Below, piece by piece: positions 11,985 to 23,106 of a stretch of DNA of 64,000 bases; position 1 is the first letter of the stretch; every line of letters begins with the position of its first letter. Both the position numbers and the translations under genes were made by a program. The notes beneath the pieces are model-generated. The model had not been told where the DNA came from. It saw only the letters and a program-made list of their open reading frames with translations, and made no database searches. Origin of the DNA: Chiridota heheva (Eukaryota > Echinodermata > Holothuroidea > Apodida > Chiridotidae); contig JAIGNY010004605.1 in assembly GCA_020152595.1 (NCBI GenBank), positions 154,501 through 218,500 on the forward strand, read 5' to 3'.

Positions 11985-12052
11985 GCTAGTTTTTACGTGA
12001 GAAGAAATTAGTGCATGCCACAAAAGCCATCCATTTTCGGCTCTTAAACATT
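11985..12052 (+). repeat. Exon-2 edge copy -4 (damaged)
   Basis: GAGAAGAAATTAGTGCATGC followed by CACAAAAGCCATCCATTTTC matches exon 2's first bases and the ~130-bp unit repeated at 16911-17160. The acceptor AG is lost. The LINE at 12053 has inserted into this unit. Confidence 0.7.
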
Positions 12053-12689
12053 TTGCGACTCGCTAACTGCGGACGTCTTTTTATGCACAACGCTATTTTT
12101 GTTCATAATCACCTTTTAACTTTATCATTTCCAAAACTTTCTTCAACGAAACAACTTTTCTGTTCATTCTCTTCAAGACCTGATCTTTTCCTTTTATTTC
12201 CATTGGATTTCTGGTAAGATCTTTTAATTTATTTTCTTTGTTCCTCAGCCTACACTGATCCTCTGCCTATCCTAACACACACATCACACCAGGGCTTGCC
12301 ACCTAGTGTGGGCAGCTCATGGGCCTCTCCCTACTTTCCTCCACCTCCTTTCACACCCTGGTTTTCCACCTTTTTTTTTTATCCACTGTCACTCCCTGCC
12401 CCCTATTCCCCCCACCCCCCGGAGTTTCTACTATACCCTTTTTCACTTCCCCTCTTCTTTTTTCTTCACTTTGGCTGCTTTTTTTCACCCCTCACCCTTT
12501 TGTTTCCATCAAACTTATGAAAACGTCAGACCTAATTTTCTCCCCTCCAACTTCACAACGATCTTTGAAACGCCTCAAACGACCTTCCTCTCCCGCTTGG
12601 CCTCCTTCCTCTCCTTTTCCCAACGCTCCCCTCCTCTCCTTGCAACTTCCCACCACCCACCACCACTCCCCACCATGGCCATACTTTAT

Positions 12690-13330
12690 CATTGTTTCCT
12701 TCCCCTGGTGACACAGGCCTCAAAACACTCTCCCCTTTTACCCTCACCAAAGCCCTGCAAGGTCTTATAGGTACCCTCGACCTCATAAAACGCTTTAGAT
12801 TTGGAGATCTCCTTATCAAATGTTCCACCTCCACCCAATCAAAACTCCTTCTAGCTTCCACTACCCTCGCCAACACTGGAGTCAACATCTCCCCCTCCCC
12901 TCCTCCCCTCACTGTTAGCTCAACTCCTCCAGGGGAGTGTCTGCCCTGATCTTCATGGCACCCACTCTAAAGAAATTAAAATCGAACTCGAGTCGCAGGG
13001 CGTCACAGATGTCCATCGGCTTTCCCTTACTGGAACAATACCACCATACAAACCAGCACTTTTTTCCTTACTTTCGACACCCCCCCTTCCTCCCTCTTCC
13101 ATCCACGTCAGCTACATCAATGTCCCCGTCTTCCCCTACATCCCAACCCCCCTTAGATGCCACAAAAGCCAAAGGTATGGCCACAGCAAAAACAACTGCC
13201 GCTCCCAACCCCGCTGTGCTTCTTGTGGTATTCCCCTCCCATGATACCACTATGTGCAACAGAGAACCCAGCTGCGTAGATTGCTCTGGAGATCAACCCA
13301 CCTCCTGAAACTCCTGCCTCAAGTAACTCA
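12690..13330 (+). pseudogene. LINE ORF1 (Gag-like) with zinc knuckles, broken
   Basis: The segment starts with SPFTLTKALQGLIGTLDLIK, then FRFGDLLIKCSTSTQSKLLL, the N-terminal pattern typical of ORF1 in this LINE group. About 350 bp later comes a Cys/His region: CHKSQRYGHSKNNCRSQPRC, ASCGIPSHDTTMCN, CVDCSG. This matches tandem CCHC knuckles, with the first Cys-x2-Cys damaged (Ser for Cys). These bind element RNA. Frameshifts separate the parts. Confidence 0.75.
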
Positions 13331-14109
13331 GAGAGAAAGAAGTATCCAGCATAAAAACCCTTCAAAATGTTTTCTATCCCAAGGCCAGAAAGATCTTAAG
13401 ACTCCAAATTCCCAAACCATCTCAACCAAAACACCCACACATATTCCCAAGTCATCACCTACTCCAACCCTACCACCACCACAAACAAAATCCCCACCCT
13501 TCCACCCACCTGCACTATCTCCAGGGGCGTCCAGACTGACATAACCTGGGTCGACCAATTTTCCACACATAGAAAAAATGCTCCTACCCCCCCTCCCTTT
13601 TATCCCCCTCTGTACCTCTTCCTCATCCACCAACACCTCAGGCCCATCTCACCACCATGCTGCATCCATCCCTTCCCCATTTCAGGGAAAACCTTTTCAC
13701 TTACAATTCCCCCCCCCTCCCCCCTTCCCAGATCTCAACTCTCACAAGACCACCTCAACACGATGAATAACCAAAAACAACCCACAAAACATCCACAGAT
13801 CCATTACAGACCACCCCCAACTTCTGCATCCTTACCCTTTACCCTCACCACTCAAACCAAAAAACCCAACTTAACACCAACAGAACCCCCTTATCGAACC
13901 AAACCAAACCTTCCCAAATCAAAATACCATTTTCACAACACAAACTGTCCCAGATCACCCCTCAGTGACAGGGGAGACTCCTCAATCCAACGTTCTTCCT
14001 CTTTGACCTCCCCTTTATCGATTACAACACCTTCCAAGATATGAAGGTTGGACAACCCCCTCCGGCCTCAGGCCCCCTCAGGGGTCCCCCCCCCTCGTCT
14101 CCTTTAAAA

Positions 14110-14790
14110 TAGCAGACATCATACAATGGAATTGTCACGGTCTCTCCGCCAACTTTAAAGAACTTGAATCTCTGATCTCTACTTTCAACCCCAGCATTAT
14201 CTGGCTACAGGAGACCTTCCTCTCTTTCCCCTGACTCCATCCCCATTCCAGGGTACAGGGTATTCCATTTTATTGCCCAAAATGCCAGAAAAGCCTCTGG
14301 CTGCTCTTCTATTCGCGTCACAAATGATATCCCCTTGAGCCACATTCCTTTCCAATCCGACCTTCAGGCTACTTGCCATCTCGCGACCCTACACAAAACC
14401 ATCAATTTTCGCAGTCTTTACATCACCCAAATCCCCCTTACCCCTTCTCACTTTGACGATTTTATCTCCCAACTTCCCAAGCCATTGATCCTGACAGGTG
14501 ATTTCAACGCTCACAACCCCCTTTGGGGTTCCTCTACTTCTTCTGTCAGAGGGAAACACATCGAAAATCTCCTGAACCACCACAACCTTTGCCTCCTTAA
14601 TGACGGCTCCCCCACTTACTTACACCCAGGTACTGGCACTTTCACCAACCTCGACCTCTCCATCTGCGTCCCCTTGCTCTTTGTTGACTTCTCGGACTGG
14701 AGGGTTTACCCTTCACTCTGCGGGAGTGACCATTTCCCCATCCTCATCTCCACCCCAACCTCATCTCCACCCCAACCCCTTTGTCTCACC
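14110..14790 (+). pseudogene. LINE APE-type endonuclease, broken
   Basis: The start reads ADIIQWNCHGLSANFKELES, then STFNPSIIWLQET, the canonical N-terminus with the catalytic Asn and Glu. After frameshifts near 14230, the frame resumes with LILTGDFNAHNPLWGSSTSS (catalytic GDFN), NLDLSI and a final CGSDHFPI (catalytic SDH). This enzyme nicks target DNA to prime reverse transcription. It is inactivated here by stops and shifts. Confidence 0.82.
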
Positions 14791-15329
14791 CCTTCCAAAC
14801 CAACTGGAGATTCCAGCATGCAGTCTGGGCCTCTACTCCACTCTGTGCAATATCTCCATCACTAATGACATCCTCCTCTCCAATCACCCCGTCTCACTCT
14901 TCACCTCCAAACTCTTGGAGGTTACCAATTTCACTATCCCCACTTCCACCTTCACCCCCCAGAACTTCAAACCCTGGTTCACCACTGACTCGTGGCCAAC
15001 AAACTCCCCTTTGACCTCCCCTTTGACCTCCGGTGCACGAAGCCCGGCCTCTCCTTTCATTCCATCCGCTCTCCCTCCTTCACCAACCTCTTTAATCTCA
15101 ACAAATGCATCCTCCCACCTTTCGGGATTTGGATGCACTCCCACTTCTCCAAAGCCAACATCAACATTTTCTTGATCACCAGATACACCATCCCACCTAC
15201 ACCCACCTGGACTATCCACCCCCCCCCCCCCCTCTCTTCAAGGTGTACCTTTATCTTTCCTCCTTCATGGAAGCTCTTCACAACCCAGCCTTCTTCCACT
15301 CCAAATACTGCCAACTCAGTAGACATTTC

Positions 15330-16135
15330 CACGACCACTCCTTCCTCTTCACTAATGGCTCCACATGGGAAGGCTCCACTGCAGCCACCGCCGCCTGTCC
15401 CAGCCTCACCCTCTCCTCAAGGCTACCCGACGGCACCTCTATCTACTCTGCCTAGGCGAAAGCCATCCTTCTAGCCTTAAACTTCATAGAACTCTCTTTC
15501 CGCCCCTGTATGCTTATCTCCTCTGACTCTAAATCCGTCCTCACTGGCATCCGCAACATGCTCTGGCCCAACCCTCTCATTCTACAAATCCTCAGCAAAC
15601 TCCACACTCTCTCTTCCTTAGGAAAGAATATTATCTTTTTCTGGATTCCCAGCCATGTTAGCATCCCTGGCAACAAGAGAGCCGACAGAGCTGCCAACAA
15701 AGCTCTGTCAAACATCGCCTCTCTTTTTCCTAATCCACACTCAGACCTCCGTCTCTCCATCTCCAACTACATAAAGAAAAAAGAAAACCTGACAAAACTC
15801 CTGGAATCATGAAACCAGTAACAAACTCCACACCATCAAACCCAAAGTCGGGATCAACACCCCTTTGCACAGTCACAACTGCAGGGAAGACATCGTTGTC
15901 ACCTGCATCCGCCTCAGCCGCTCCTCTCTCACTCACTCCCATCTCTTATCCGGCTTCCCTACTTCTCTCTGCCCCACTTGTAACACCTATCTCTCCATCA
16001 AGCATATCTTTGTAACCTGTCCCCTATACCAGAACTCCAGATCTCTTCTCTCCTCACTATCCTTAATCTTGGACCTCTTCGAAAACAATTCTTCCTCAAA
16101 GATTATCAACTTCCTCCACAACAACTAACTTTTCC
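15330..16135 (+). pseudogene. LINE RNase H domain and C-terminal Cys/His region, broken
   Basis: The order is FLFTNGSTWEGSTA, SRLPDGTSIYSA, a stop, AKAILLALNFIELSF, MLISSDSKSVLTGI, then IIFFWIPSHVSIPGNKRADR. These are the RNase H catalytic blocks (the first Asp of DGS is replaced by Asn). The C-terminal part continues with CHLH..SHSHLLSGFPTSLCP and CNTYLSIKHIFVTCPLY. At least two stops interrupt it. Confidence 0.8.
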
Positions 16136-16354
16136 ACCACATTTAAGTCCCCCCTCCCCTCCCTTTGTACACCTAACCTTACATACCCTTTCTTTTCACT
16201 AAAAGTTTCTTTCTTTCTGCTTTTTCCCTTATCTCCCTCCCTTACAAACCTTCCATTTCCTCACTATCCAAACTCTTACACCATGATTTATTAAAACCGT
16301 CTTGGCACATTTGACTCTGACTGTTGCAGTGCCGTTAAACATAAACAAACCAAA

Positions 16355-16437
16355 CCTTGAACATGCTTGTCCATGCTTTATTTGTAAAGAGTGAGAAATT
16401 GGTGCGTGCCGTAAAATAATCCATCTTAATTCATAAT
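16355..16437 (+). repeat. Exon-2 edge copy -3 (acceptor lost)
   Basis: TTGTCCATGCTTTATTTGTA, then AAGAGTGAGAAATTGGTGCG, repeats the exon-2 acceptor and first codons. TTTGTAAAG replaces TTTGCAG, so no CAG acceptor remains. It is cut downstream by the CR1/L2-like tail. Confidence 0.78.
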
Positions 16438-16884
16438 GCATATTTATGAGCCTGGACGCGTTCGTCTAAGATCCGCCAACAAGGATGTCACTCGCCTTTT
16501 GGTGCCAAGAACTAATCGTGTCAGTGGGGACTGCACCTTTTCTGTCCTGGGACCATGTTTGTGGAATAATCTACCTATTGCAATCCGTCAGGCTCAAATT
16601 GTTTATACTTTTAAGAAGGCCCTAAAGACTCATTTGTTTCCTACTGATTAAGTTTGATGCTGTCTATAATATTTAATTTCTTGTTTTATTTTTCTAGTTT
16701 TTTTTTAGGTTTTTTTTATTTCATTTTTTACCAATTCTTTTATGCTTTGATATTGTCCTGCAAATGTTTTTTTAAATTTTGATATTGTATATTAGGAGTT
16801 TGTCTATGTATTATCAATTTTATTGTAAAGCGCTTCAATCCACGGGAGAGGCGCTATATAGATAAGTGCAATAATAATAATTTT
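16438..16884 (+). mobile_element. CR1/L2-like LINE 3' end
   Basis: It encodes the well-known C-terminus of CR1/L2-type reverse transcriptases: RVRLRSANKDVTRLLVPRTN, CTFSVLGPCLWNNLPIAIRQ, TFKKALKTHLFPTD and a stop. A 3' UTR and GCGCTATATAGATAAGTGCA with (ATA)n follow, a typical tail. Only the last ~65 codons are present, so it is strongly 5'-truncated. Confidence 0.85.
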
Positions 16885-17183
16885 TGGCTCCTGAACATGT
16901 TGGTCCATGCTTTATTTGCAGAGAGTGAGAAATGGGTGCATGTTGTGAAACCATGATGGCTTGTGGAAGTGCTTGTCCATGCTTTGGTATATGCTGTGAA
17001 AGCTATCCATCAGCTCATAATCATGCTTGTCAATACTTTATTTGCAGCGAGTGAGAAATGGGTGCATGTTGTGAAACCATGATGGCTTGTGGACGTGCTT
17101 GTCCATGCTTTGGTATATGCTGTGAAAGCTATCCATCGGCTCATAATCGTGCTTGTCAATGCTTGTTAATGCTTTATTTACAG
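16885..17183 (+). repeat. Exon-2 edge copies -2 and -1, with intact decoy acceptors
   Basis: Two units of 126 and 136 bp. Their CAG acceptors end at 16921 and 17047; the true one ends at 17183. Both keep TTTATTTGCAG and then codons equal to SEKWVHVVKP followed by TGA in the phase required by exon 1. Use of either acceptor would therefore end translation within 12 codons. Confidence 0.85.
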
Positions 17184-17393
17184 AAAGTGAAAAATTGGTG
17201 CATGTCGTGAAAGCCTTAGAGGATCTTGACCCAGAAGTCTTTCCAGCTTGTCTTGCTGTGCGTAGAGATTGCCGCAACAAAGCAGCCATTGCTCATCTCA
17301 AGTTAATATTTCTGGAATGGCGGTACGAGGTGGCAACTATGGTAGAACTTATCGATGACATCATTGACACTGACAGATTCATGGAAGTTAGCG
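17184..17393 (+). CDS. Exon 2 (residues 44-114)
   Basis: The acceptor is TTTATTTACAG and the donor is GTAAGC. The split first codon (A from exon 1 plus AA) gives Lys, then SEKLVHVVKALEDLDPEV. The segment reads like long amphipathic helices with spaced Leu, Val and Ile. It ends in phase 1. The acceptor and first ~30 bases of this exon occur in damaged copies upstream at about 11985, 16378, 16911 and 17037, so the splicing machinery has two near-identical decoy acceptors within 300 bp. Confidence 0.9.
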
Positions 17394-17985
17394 GTAAGCA
17401 TCGTGTGTATTACTTACAGGAAGAAAATCATAAACAGAAAAAATGTGCTTCAGTTACATTACATTTTCTAGAAATAGGTGATTATATACATCAATCTGTT
17501 CTCAAAATTTGTACTGAAGTTATTGGTGACATTAATATTGAAAAATTAATCAAAAAGTAACAGTATCTTGTGTACTATTAATTACCTACAAGTACAAGAG
17601 AAAGTAGAGAAACATTATTCATATATTCTAGTTATACTGTAGGTGATTATGTACAAAAATCTGTTCTTAAGAATTGGTACTGATTCATCTCTAATGTACA
17701 GAGCCCCTAAGATGACATGCTAGAAAATATTTTGTTAATCAAAATATTATTTTGTTTAATCATAGTATTGTTTTGTTTAATGAAAATATTACTTTATTTC
17801 ATCAAAATGTTTTTTCGTTTATTCAAAATGTTATTTTGTTTTGTTGGAAATGTCGTTTTTTTTATTCAAAATATTTTTTGTTTATTATCTTTTTCTTCAT
17901 CATGTCACTGTTCTAAGACAACAATGTGTATTTATTGGAAGCTTGGTATAAATTGTTGGCTTGCCCTGGATAGCAGTACCTTGCA
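17394..17985. other. Intron with an AT-rich degenerate repeat
   Basis: The intron frame stays open past the donor until 17560. 17717-17890 holds degenerate TTTTGTTTAATCAAAATATT-like units of about 25 bp. Nothing else was recognised. Confidence 0.5.
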
Positions 17986-17989
17986 GGAC

Positions 17990-18340
17990 TGTGATAATAG
18001 GGCTAGTGGACATTCTATGTGCAGACATTCGCAATATAAAGCGGAAAACCAGTCAGCCTGAGAATAGGCCACACTCACTTCTCGCACGCCCTCCTCTTCA
18101 ATGACCCCCTCACTGCTCTGCAATTATTACCAAGAGCCTCTCATTGTCAAATACATCCTCGCCCTCCCAGAGATTCCCTCAATTCCATTGCTGTTCTGTT
18201 CCCAAATAGTTCATTTCCTCCTCCATTACTCCCACTACTATAACTATAGCTAAACTCCTTCTCCTGCACCAATTTCCTACATGCCACACTGCCTCCTCAA
18301 CTTGTTTTCACAAACATTGTAACACTAGTCTATTGAATAA
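17990..18340 (+). mobile_element. Possible divergent LINE RNase H tail
   Basis: CTGAGAATAGGCCACACTCA encodes LRIGHTHFSHALLF, close to the RIGHTHLTHSHLL block of the window's LINEs. C-rich sequence follows with no intact frame. It is short and decayed. Confidence 0.5.
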
Positions 18341-18580
18341 ATTTTGAATTCATAAAAATGAAGTTATGAACAATAGATCAATCTGGATTCTCAATCAAAT
18401 GTTTTCCAGTATATCTTACAAGAATTATATACTGCAAGACATAGGGTAAAGTTAAGATTAAAAAAATTACAGAAGTATATATTTTACCTAGAGCTGGATG
18501 TCTCGAGCATCCTTTCATGTCATTTCTGGATTTATGCGGAATGAAAGCAAGTCTTAAGACTTTCATTATGCAGTGTTCAT

Positions 18581-18695
18581 TGCATTTATTTATTTGTTTG
18601 TTTGTTTGTTTGTTTATTTGTTTGTTTGTTTGTTTGTTTGTTTGTTTGTTTGTTTATTTGTTGGTTTGTTTCTTTGTTTGTTTGTTTCTTCATTC
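18581..18695. repeat. (TTTG)n microsatellite
   Basis: About 25 TTTG units with a few substitutions, 140 bp before exon 3. Confidence 0.95.
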
Positions 18696-18831
18696 ATTTT
18701 TTTAATTTTTTAAATAGTATTATTTATTTATTATTAATGTTTTTTACTTAACTATTTTTCTATTTTTTGCATTTCATTGCATTTACAATAATTGATTATT
18801 CAATTTGCAAATCTTGTGTTTTTTTTTGCAG

Positions 18832-19029
18832 AATTAAGTATTGAATCAGACATGGAGACCATCAGACACACCACATCTTATGATGATTATGAGTTTCTTG
18901 CTCAAACTGTGAGTAATTTATTGGGGAAATCAAAGAGGGTCTTGAAGAAGGCTAGTGAGGTACAAGACCTGCATGAAGATCCCATCTTCAGGAATGGATT
19001 ACAAGTGTATATCAGTCAGCTTGAGAATG
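18832..19029 (+). CDS. Exon 3 (residues 114-180)
   Basis: The acceptor is a T-run followed by GCAG, and the donor is GTGAGT. Both junctions are phase 1. The peptide starts ELSIESDMETIRH and ends YISQLEN, with a helix-like pattern in the middle (FLAQTVSNLLGKSKRVLKK). A 43-bp minisatellite begins about 35 bp after the donor. Confidence 0.9.
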
Positions 19030-19061
19030 GTGAGTACGACAGTATGGTGAAGATACATTCT

Positions 19062-20735
19062 TTGCACCTACTGCTGATTCCTCAAGATTTGATTTTGTCA
19101 TTCTTAGCACCTACTGCTGATTCCTCAAGATTTGTTTTTTTCATTCTTTGCACCTATACTACTGATTCTTCAAGATTTGTTTTTTCATTCTTTGCACCTA
19201 TACTACTGATTCCTCAAGATTTGTTTTCTCATTTTTTGCACCTACTGTCGATTCCTCAAGATTTGTTTATTCATTCTTTGCACATACTGCTGATTCCTCA
19301 AGATTTGTTTTCTCATTCTTTGCACCTACTGCTGATTCCTCAAGATTTGTTTTTTTCATTCTTTGCACCTACTGCTGATTCCTCAAGATTTGTTTTTTTC
19401 ATTCTTTGCACCTACTGCTGATTCCTAAAGATTTGTTATATTCATTCTTTGCACCTACTGCTGATTCCTCAAGATTTGTTTTTTTCATTCTTTGCACATA
19501 CTACTGATTCCTCAAGATTTGTTTTCTCATTTTTTGCACCTACTGTCGATTCCTCAAGATTTGTTTATTCATTCTTTGCACATACTGCTGATTCCTCAAG
19601 ATTTGTTTTCTCATTCTTTGCACCTACTGCTGATTCCTCAAGATTTGTTTTTTTCATTCTTTGCACCTACTGCTGATTCCTCAAGATTTGTTTTTTTCAT
19701 TCTTTGCACCTACTGCTGATTCCTCAAGATTTGTTTTTTTCATTCTTTGCACCTACTGCTGATTCCTCAAGATTTGTTTTTTCATTCTTTGCACATACTG
19801 CTGATTCCTCAAGATTTGTTTTCTCATTCTTTGCACCTACTGCTGATTCCTAAAGATTTGTTTTCTCCTTTGCACCTATACTGCTGATTCCTCAAGATTT
19901 GTTTTTTTCATTCTTTGCACATACTGCTGATTCCTCAAGATTTGTTTTCTCATTCTTTGCACCTACTGCTGATTCCTAAAGATTTGTTTTCTCCTTTGCA
20001 CATACTGCTGATTCCTCAAGATTTGTTTTTTTCATTCTTTGCACCTACTGCTGATTCCTCAAGATTTGTTTTTTCATTCTTTGCACATACTGCTGATTCC
20101 TCAAGATTTGTTTTCTCATTCTTTGCACCTACTGCTGATTCCTAAAGATTTGTTTTCTCCTTTGCACCTACTGCTGATTCCTCAAGATTTGTTTTTTTCA
20201 TTCTTTGCACCTACTGCTGATTCCTAAAGATTTGTTTTCTCCTTTGCACCTACTACTGATTCCTCAAGATTTGTTTTCTCATTCTTTGCACCTACTGCTG
20301 ATTCCTAAAGATTTGTTTTCTCCTTTGCACCTACTGCTGATTCCTCAAGATTTGTTTTTTTCATTCTTTGCACCTACTGCTGATTCCTCAAGATTTGTTT
20401 TTTTCATTCTTTGCACCTACTGCTGATTCCTCAAGATTTGTTTTCTCATTCTTTGCACCTACTGCTGATTCCTAAAGATTTGTTTTCTCCTTTGCACATA
20501 CTGCTGATTCCTCAAGATTTGTTTTCTCATTCTTTGCACCTACTGCTGATTCCTAAAGATTTGTTTTCTCCTTTGCACATACTGCTGATTCCTCAAGATT
20601 TGTTTTTCTCATTCTTTGCACCTACTGCTGATTCCTAAAGATTTGTTTTCTCCTTTGCACCTATACTACTGATTCCTCAAGATTTGTTTTTTTCATTCTT
20701 TGCACCTACTGCTGATTTCTCAAGATTTGTTTTTT
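19062..20735. repeat. 43-bp minisatellite (about 40 units)
   Basis: The unit is CTGCTGATTCCTCAAGATTT followed by GTTTTTTTCATTCTTTGCACCTA. A shorter ~33-bp variant lacks part of the T-rich segment (TTTTCTCCTTTGCACC). The array begins about 35 bp after the exon 3 donor. Its long reading frames are repeat artefacts. Confidence 0.95.
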
Positions 20736-20775
20736 TTTGTCCTTCAATGAAGTTTTTATGTGTTTTTTATGTATT

Positions 20776-21090
20776 CATACAACTTTTTGACCTCCTAAAA
20801 CACAACTTCTTGTGAAAAATGGTGCTTAGTATGTGACGGACAAGAAAGCTCATAAAATATGAGCGAATTGCAAAGGAAACAAAAGCAAAGAAGTTGCAAA
20901 TATCATCTATTACCAAAATAGTAATCATTAAATCGTTTGTGTGTTATAATTCATTGAACTTCCTGCCCCTTCCAGCACTGCCTCTTGTGAAAAATGGTGC
21001 TCAGTACGTGAGTCTAGATGTGACAGACAAAAAAGCTCATAAGCGGCTGTATGAGTGAATTGCAAAGGAAATAAAAGCAAAGAAGTTGCA
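20776..21090 (+). repeat. Two partial copies of the exon-4 5' edge
   Basis: The copy at about 20798-20900 keeps CTTCTTGTGAAAAATGGTGC but lost the acceptor. The copy at 20944-21090 keeps GCCCCTTCCAG and the first 32 coding bases (ALPLVKNGAQY), followed by GTGAGT where the true exon has GTGATT. That makes a 32-bp pseudo-exon at 20976-21007 with good sites on both sides. Spacing to the true acceptor is 185 bp. Both copies also share GAATTGCAAAGGAAA and AAAGCAAAGAAGTTGCAA. Confidence 0.87.
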
Positions 21091-21160
21091 AGTATTACCA
21101 AAGTATTAATCATCAAATAATTTGTGTGTTATAATTCATTGAACTTTCTGTTCCTTCCAG

Positions 21161-21364
21161 CACTACCTCTTGTGAAAAATGGTGCTCAGTACGTGATTCT
21201 GGATGTGACAGACAAGAAAGCTTATGAACAGCTGTACGAGAGATGTAACCATCTGATGGAGTGTGTCAAGAATGTACATCTTGGTATGGATGCCAGGAAC
21301 CATCCTCATCTCTTCAGCCCTCTGCGGGACAATCCGAGGGACTCGACCACCCGCAAAGCAGCTG
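21161..21364 (+). CDS. Exon 4 (residues 180-248)
   Basis: The acceptor is TTCCTTCCAG. The exon ends AAAGCAGCTG before GTACTA, a weak donor, chosen because both phases (1 and 1) fit. It encodes ALPLVKNGAQYVILDVTDKK followed by a helical stretch and a basic/Pro-rich end (NHPHLFSPLRDNPRDSTTRK). Two damaged copies of its 5' end lie upstream, at about 20798 and 20976. Confidence 0.88.
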
Positions 21365-21963
21365 GTACTACTTCTTTCTACCTAAAAAAATAATAATAAT
21401 ATGAATGTATTTTAATGGATTGGGTAGTCCTGATCAGAGTTTGAAAAACAATTTTGGCAAAATTTGTGATTCATTACATTAGTGGAAAAAAGTTAGTCTT
21501 TAAAATTCTTTCCCTAATTTCATTTTTTTGTTTAATTTTTTGTTTTCTTCACAGAAGTCCCAATTCATTTAGTCAGCTACTTCTTTTCAAAAAGTCACTA
21601 GTTAATTCAGAAACAATGGATCTAGCCACTCATGCATCACAAAGTTGATACATAAAGATTTGCATGGCATATGAACACCTTGAAATAAAAACAAAAATGT
21701 AAAATGACTGATTTTAAACCGATTTTGATTGCTGTTTTCATGCTTTATTTGATGTTTAAGCAATTTATTTCCTAATCTCTTTACCTCCCAATAGATCTGC
21801 AAGTCCAACTATTTTGTATACATATTATTCATTAAAGTTCCTTTGAATTATCTGAGAATCAACATACACAAATTAATCATATAATTAACATGAATGAGAC
21901 AATTAGTGCCAATATAATGCAGTGTTTCTTTGTGATTAATTGTTAAACTTGATCTTTTTCCAG
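21365..21963. other. Intron, nothing recognised
   Basis: AT-rich sequence between exons 4 and 5. No repeat or RNA signal. Confidence 0.55.
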
Positions 21964-22125
21964 ATTTTCCAGATTATCGTGTTGATATTTCATCCAAGGT
22001 ATTGGAAAGAGACTCTTATTTATCACCTGAGAGATACTCTTATGTAACCCATGCCTCCCCACGGCAGACTCACTCCTTGTCCGATGTGTCTCGTCTGAAT
22101 ATCACAGTGGACAATAGTAGAACAG
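21964..22125 (+). CDS. Exon 5 (residues 248-302), not found by simple ORF calling
   Basis: The exon starts after TTTTTCCAG and stops before GTGATT. It is open in the single frame demanded by exon 4 (phase 1 in, phase 1 out). It reads DFPDYRVDISSKVLERDSYL and then Ser/Tyr/His/Arg-rich sequence ending NITVDNSRT. The composition suggests a flexible linker, possibly phosphorylated, between helical blocks. It lacks a Met and is short, so only splice sites and phase reveal it. Confidence 0.82.
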
Positions 22126-22276
22126 GTGATTATTGAGTATTTTAGTTGGTAACCCAAATTTCAGCCACCACATTATGTCCACTATGTCATTCATACAAAA
22201 TTTGTATGACTACCAGTTGTTAATTAAACTCTCATTTTCACTGATAAGATGCTTCATACATTGATAGGCTTTGCTT

Positions 22277-22915
22277 CATCCAGGTCTCCTCTACTGCAGG
22301 CATTAAAGCTTGCCATTTCATTCTTGTTTATTTAAGGTGGCCTGACTCCAATAAGCTCTTCAGCCAGGTCTCCTCCACTGCAGGCATTGAAGCATGCCAT
22401 TTATTCTTGTTTGTTTAAGGTGGCCTGACTCCAATAAGCTCTTTATCCAGGTCTCCTCCACTGCAGGCATTAAAGCATGCCATTTCATTCTTGTTTATTT
22501 AAGGTGGCCTGACTCCAATAAGCTCTTCATCTAGGTCTCTTCCACTGCAGGCATAAAAGCATGCCATTTATTCTTTTTTGTTTAAGGTGGCTTGACTCCA
22601 ATAAGCTTTTTATTTAGGTCTCTTTCACTGCAGGCATTAAAACATGCTGTATCATTTTTGTTTATTTAAGGTGGCCTGACTCCAATAAGCTCTTCACCAG
22701 GTCTCCTCTACTGCAGGCATTAAAGCATGCCATTTATTCTTGTTTGTTTAAGGTGGCCTGACTCCAATAAGCTTTTTATTTAGGTCTCTTTCACTGCAGG
22801 CATAAAAGCATGCCATTTCATTCTTGTTTATTTAAGGTGGCCTAACTCCAATAAGCTCTTCATCCAGGTCTCCTCCGCTACAGTCATTAAAGCATGCTGT
22901 TTCATTCTTGTTTAT
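22277..22915. repeat. 83-bp minisatellite (about 8 units)
   Basis: The unit contains CAGGTCTCCTCCACTGCAGG, AAAGCATGCCATTTATTCTT and AAGGTGGCCTGACTCCAATA. The period is 82-84 bp. Each unit has an acceptor-like CTCCTCCACTGCAG and an AAGGTGG block. It starts about 150 bp after exon 5. Confidence 0.92.
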
Positions 22916-23106
22916 AATTTTCTATTGTTGTTAGTTATTCCTTATGCCTATGTTATGTAAGTACCAAATGTTGTTAATCCTCTTTTGTTAAAGATGCAGT
23001 GGAAATAAATAAATCAAATAAATTAATTGTGCAGTTTAAAATATTCATTTTAAAATGTTGATTTATTGAAATGACAACATGATTCTTTTATTTCTGATCA
23101 AAACAG

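Larger units (their letters stand above)
12053..16354 (+). mobile_element. 4.3-kb LINE (I/Nimb-like), RT deleted, with likely target-site duplication
   Basis: The element is flanked by CTTAAACAT (just before 12053) and CTTGAACAT (just after 16354), a probable target-site duplication with one change. In order it holds a 5' leader, ORF1 with zinc knuckles, an APE-type endonuclease and RNase H. The reverse transcriptase expected between endonuclease and RNase H is missing, apparently an internal deletion near 14900-15250. Many frame breaks show it is dead. The 3' end (GCACATTTGACTCTGACTG..GTGCCGTTAAACATAAACA) matches the family. It interrupts a pre-existing tandem array of exon-2 edges. Confidence 0.82.

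Noticed and set aside
12306..13766. Pro/Ser-rich host exons
   Set aside because: Overlapping C-rich frames are out of phase with each other and fall in LINE ORF1 with its zinc knuckles.
12492..15766. Gly/Glu/Val-rich minus-strand frames
   Set aside because: They are antisense shadows of the C-rich LINE.
18517..18705. Cys/Leu/Phe-rich membrane peptide
   Set aside because: It is the (TTTG)n microsatellite.
19065..20700. Series of Phe/Leu/His-rich frames as membrane proteins
   Set aside because: They are translations of the 43-bp minisatellite in different frames.
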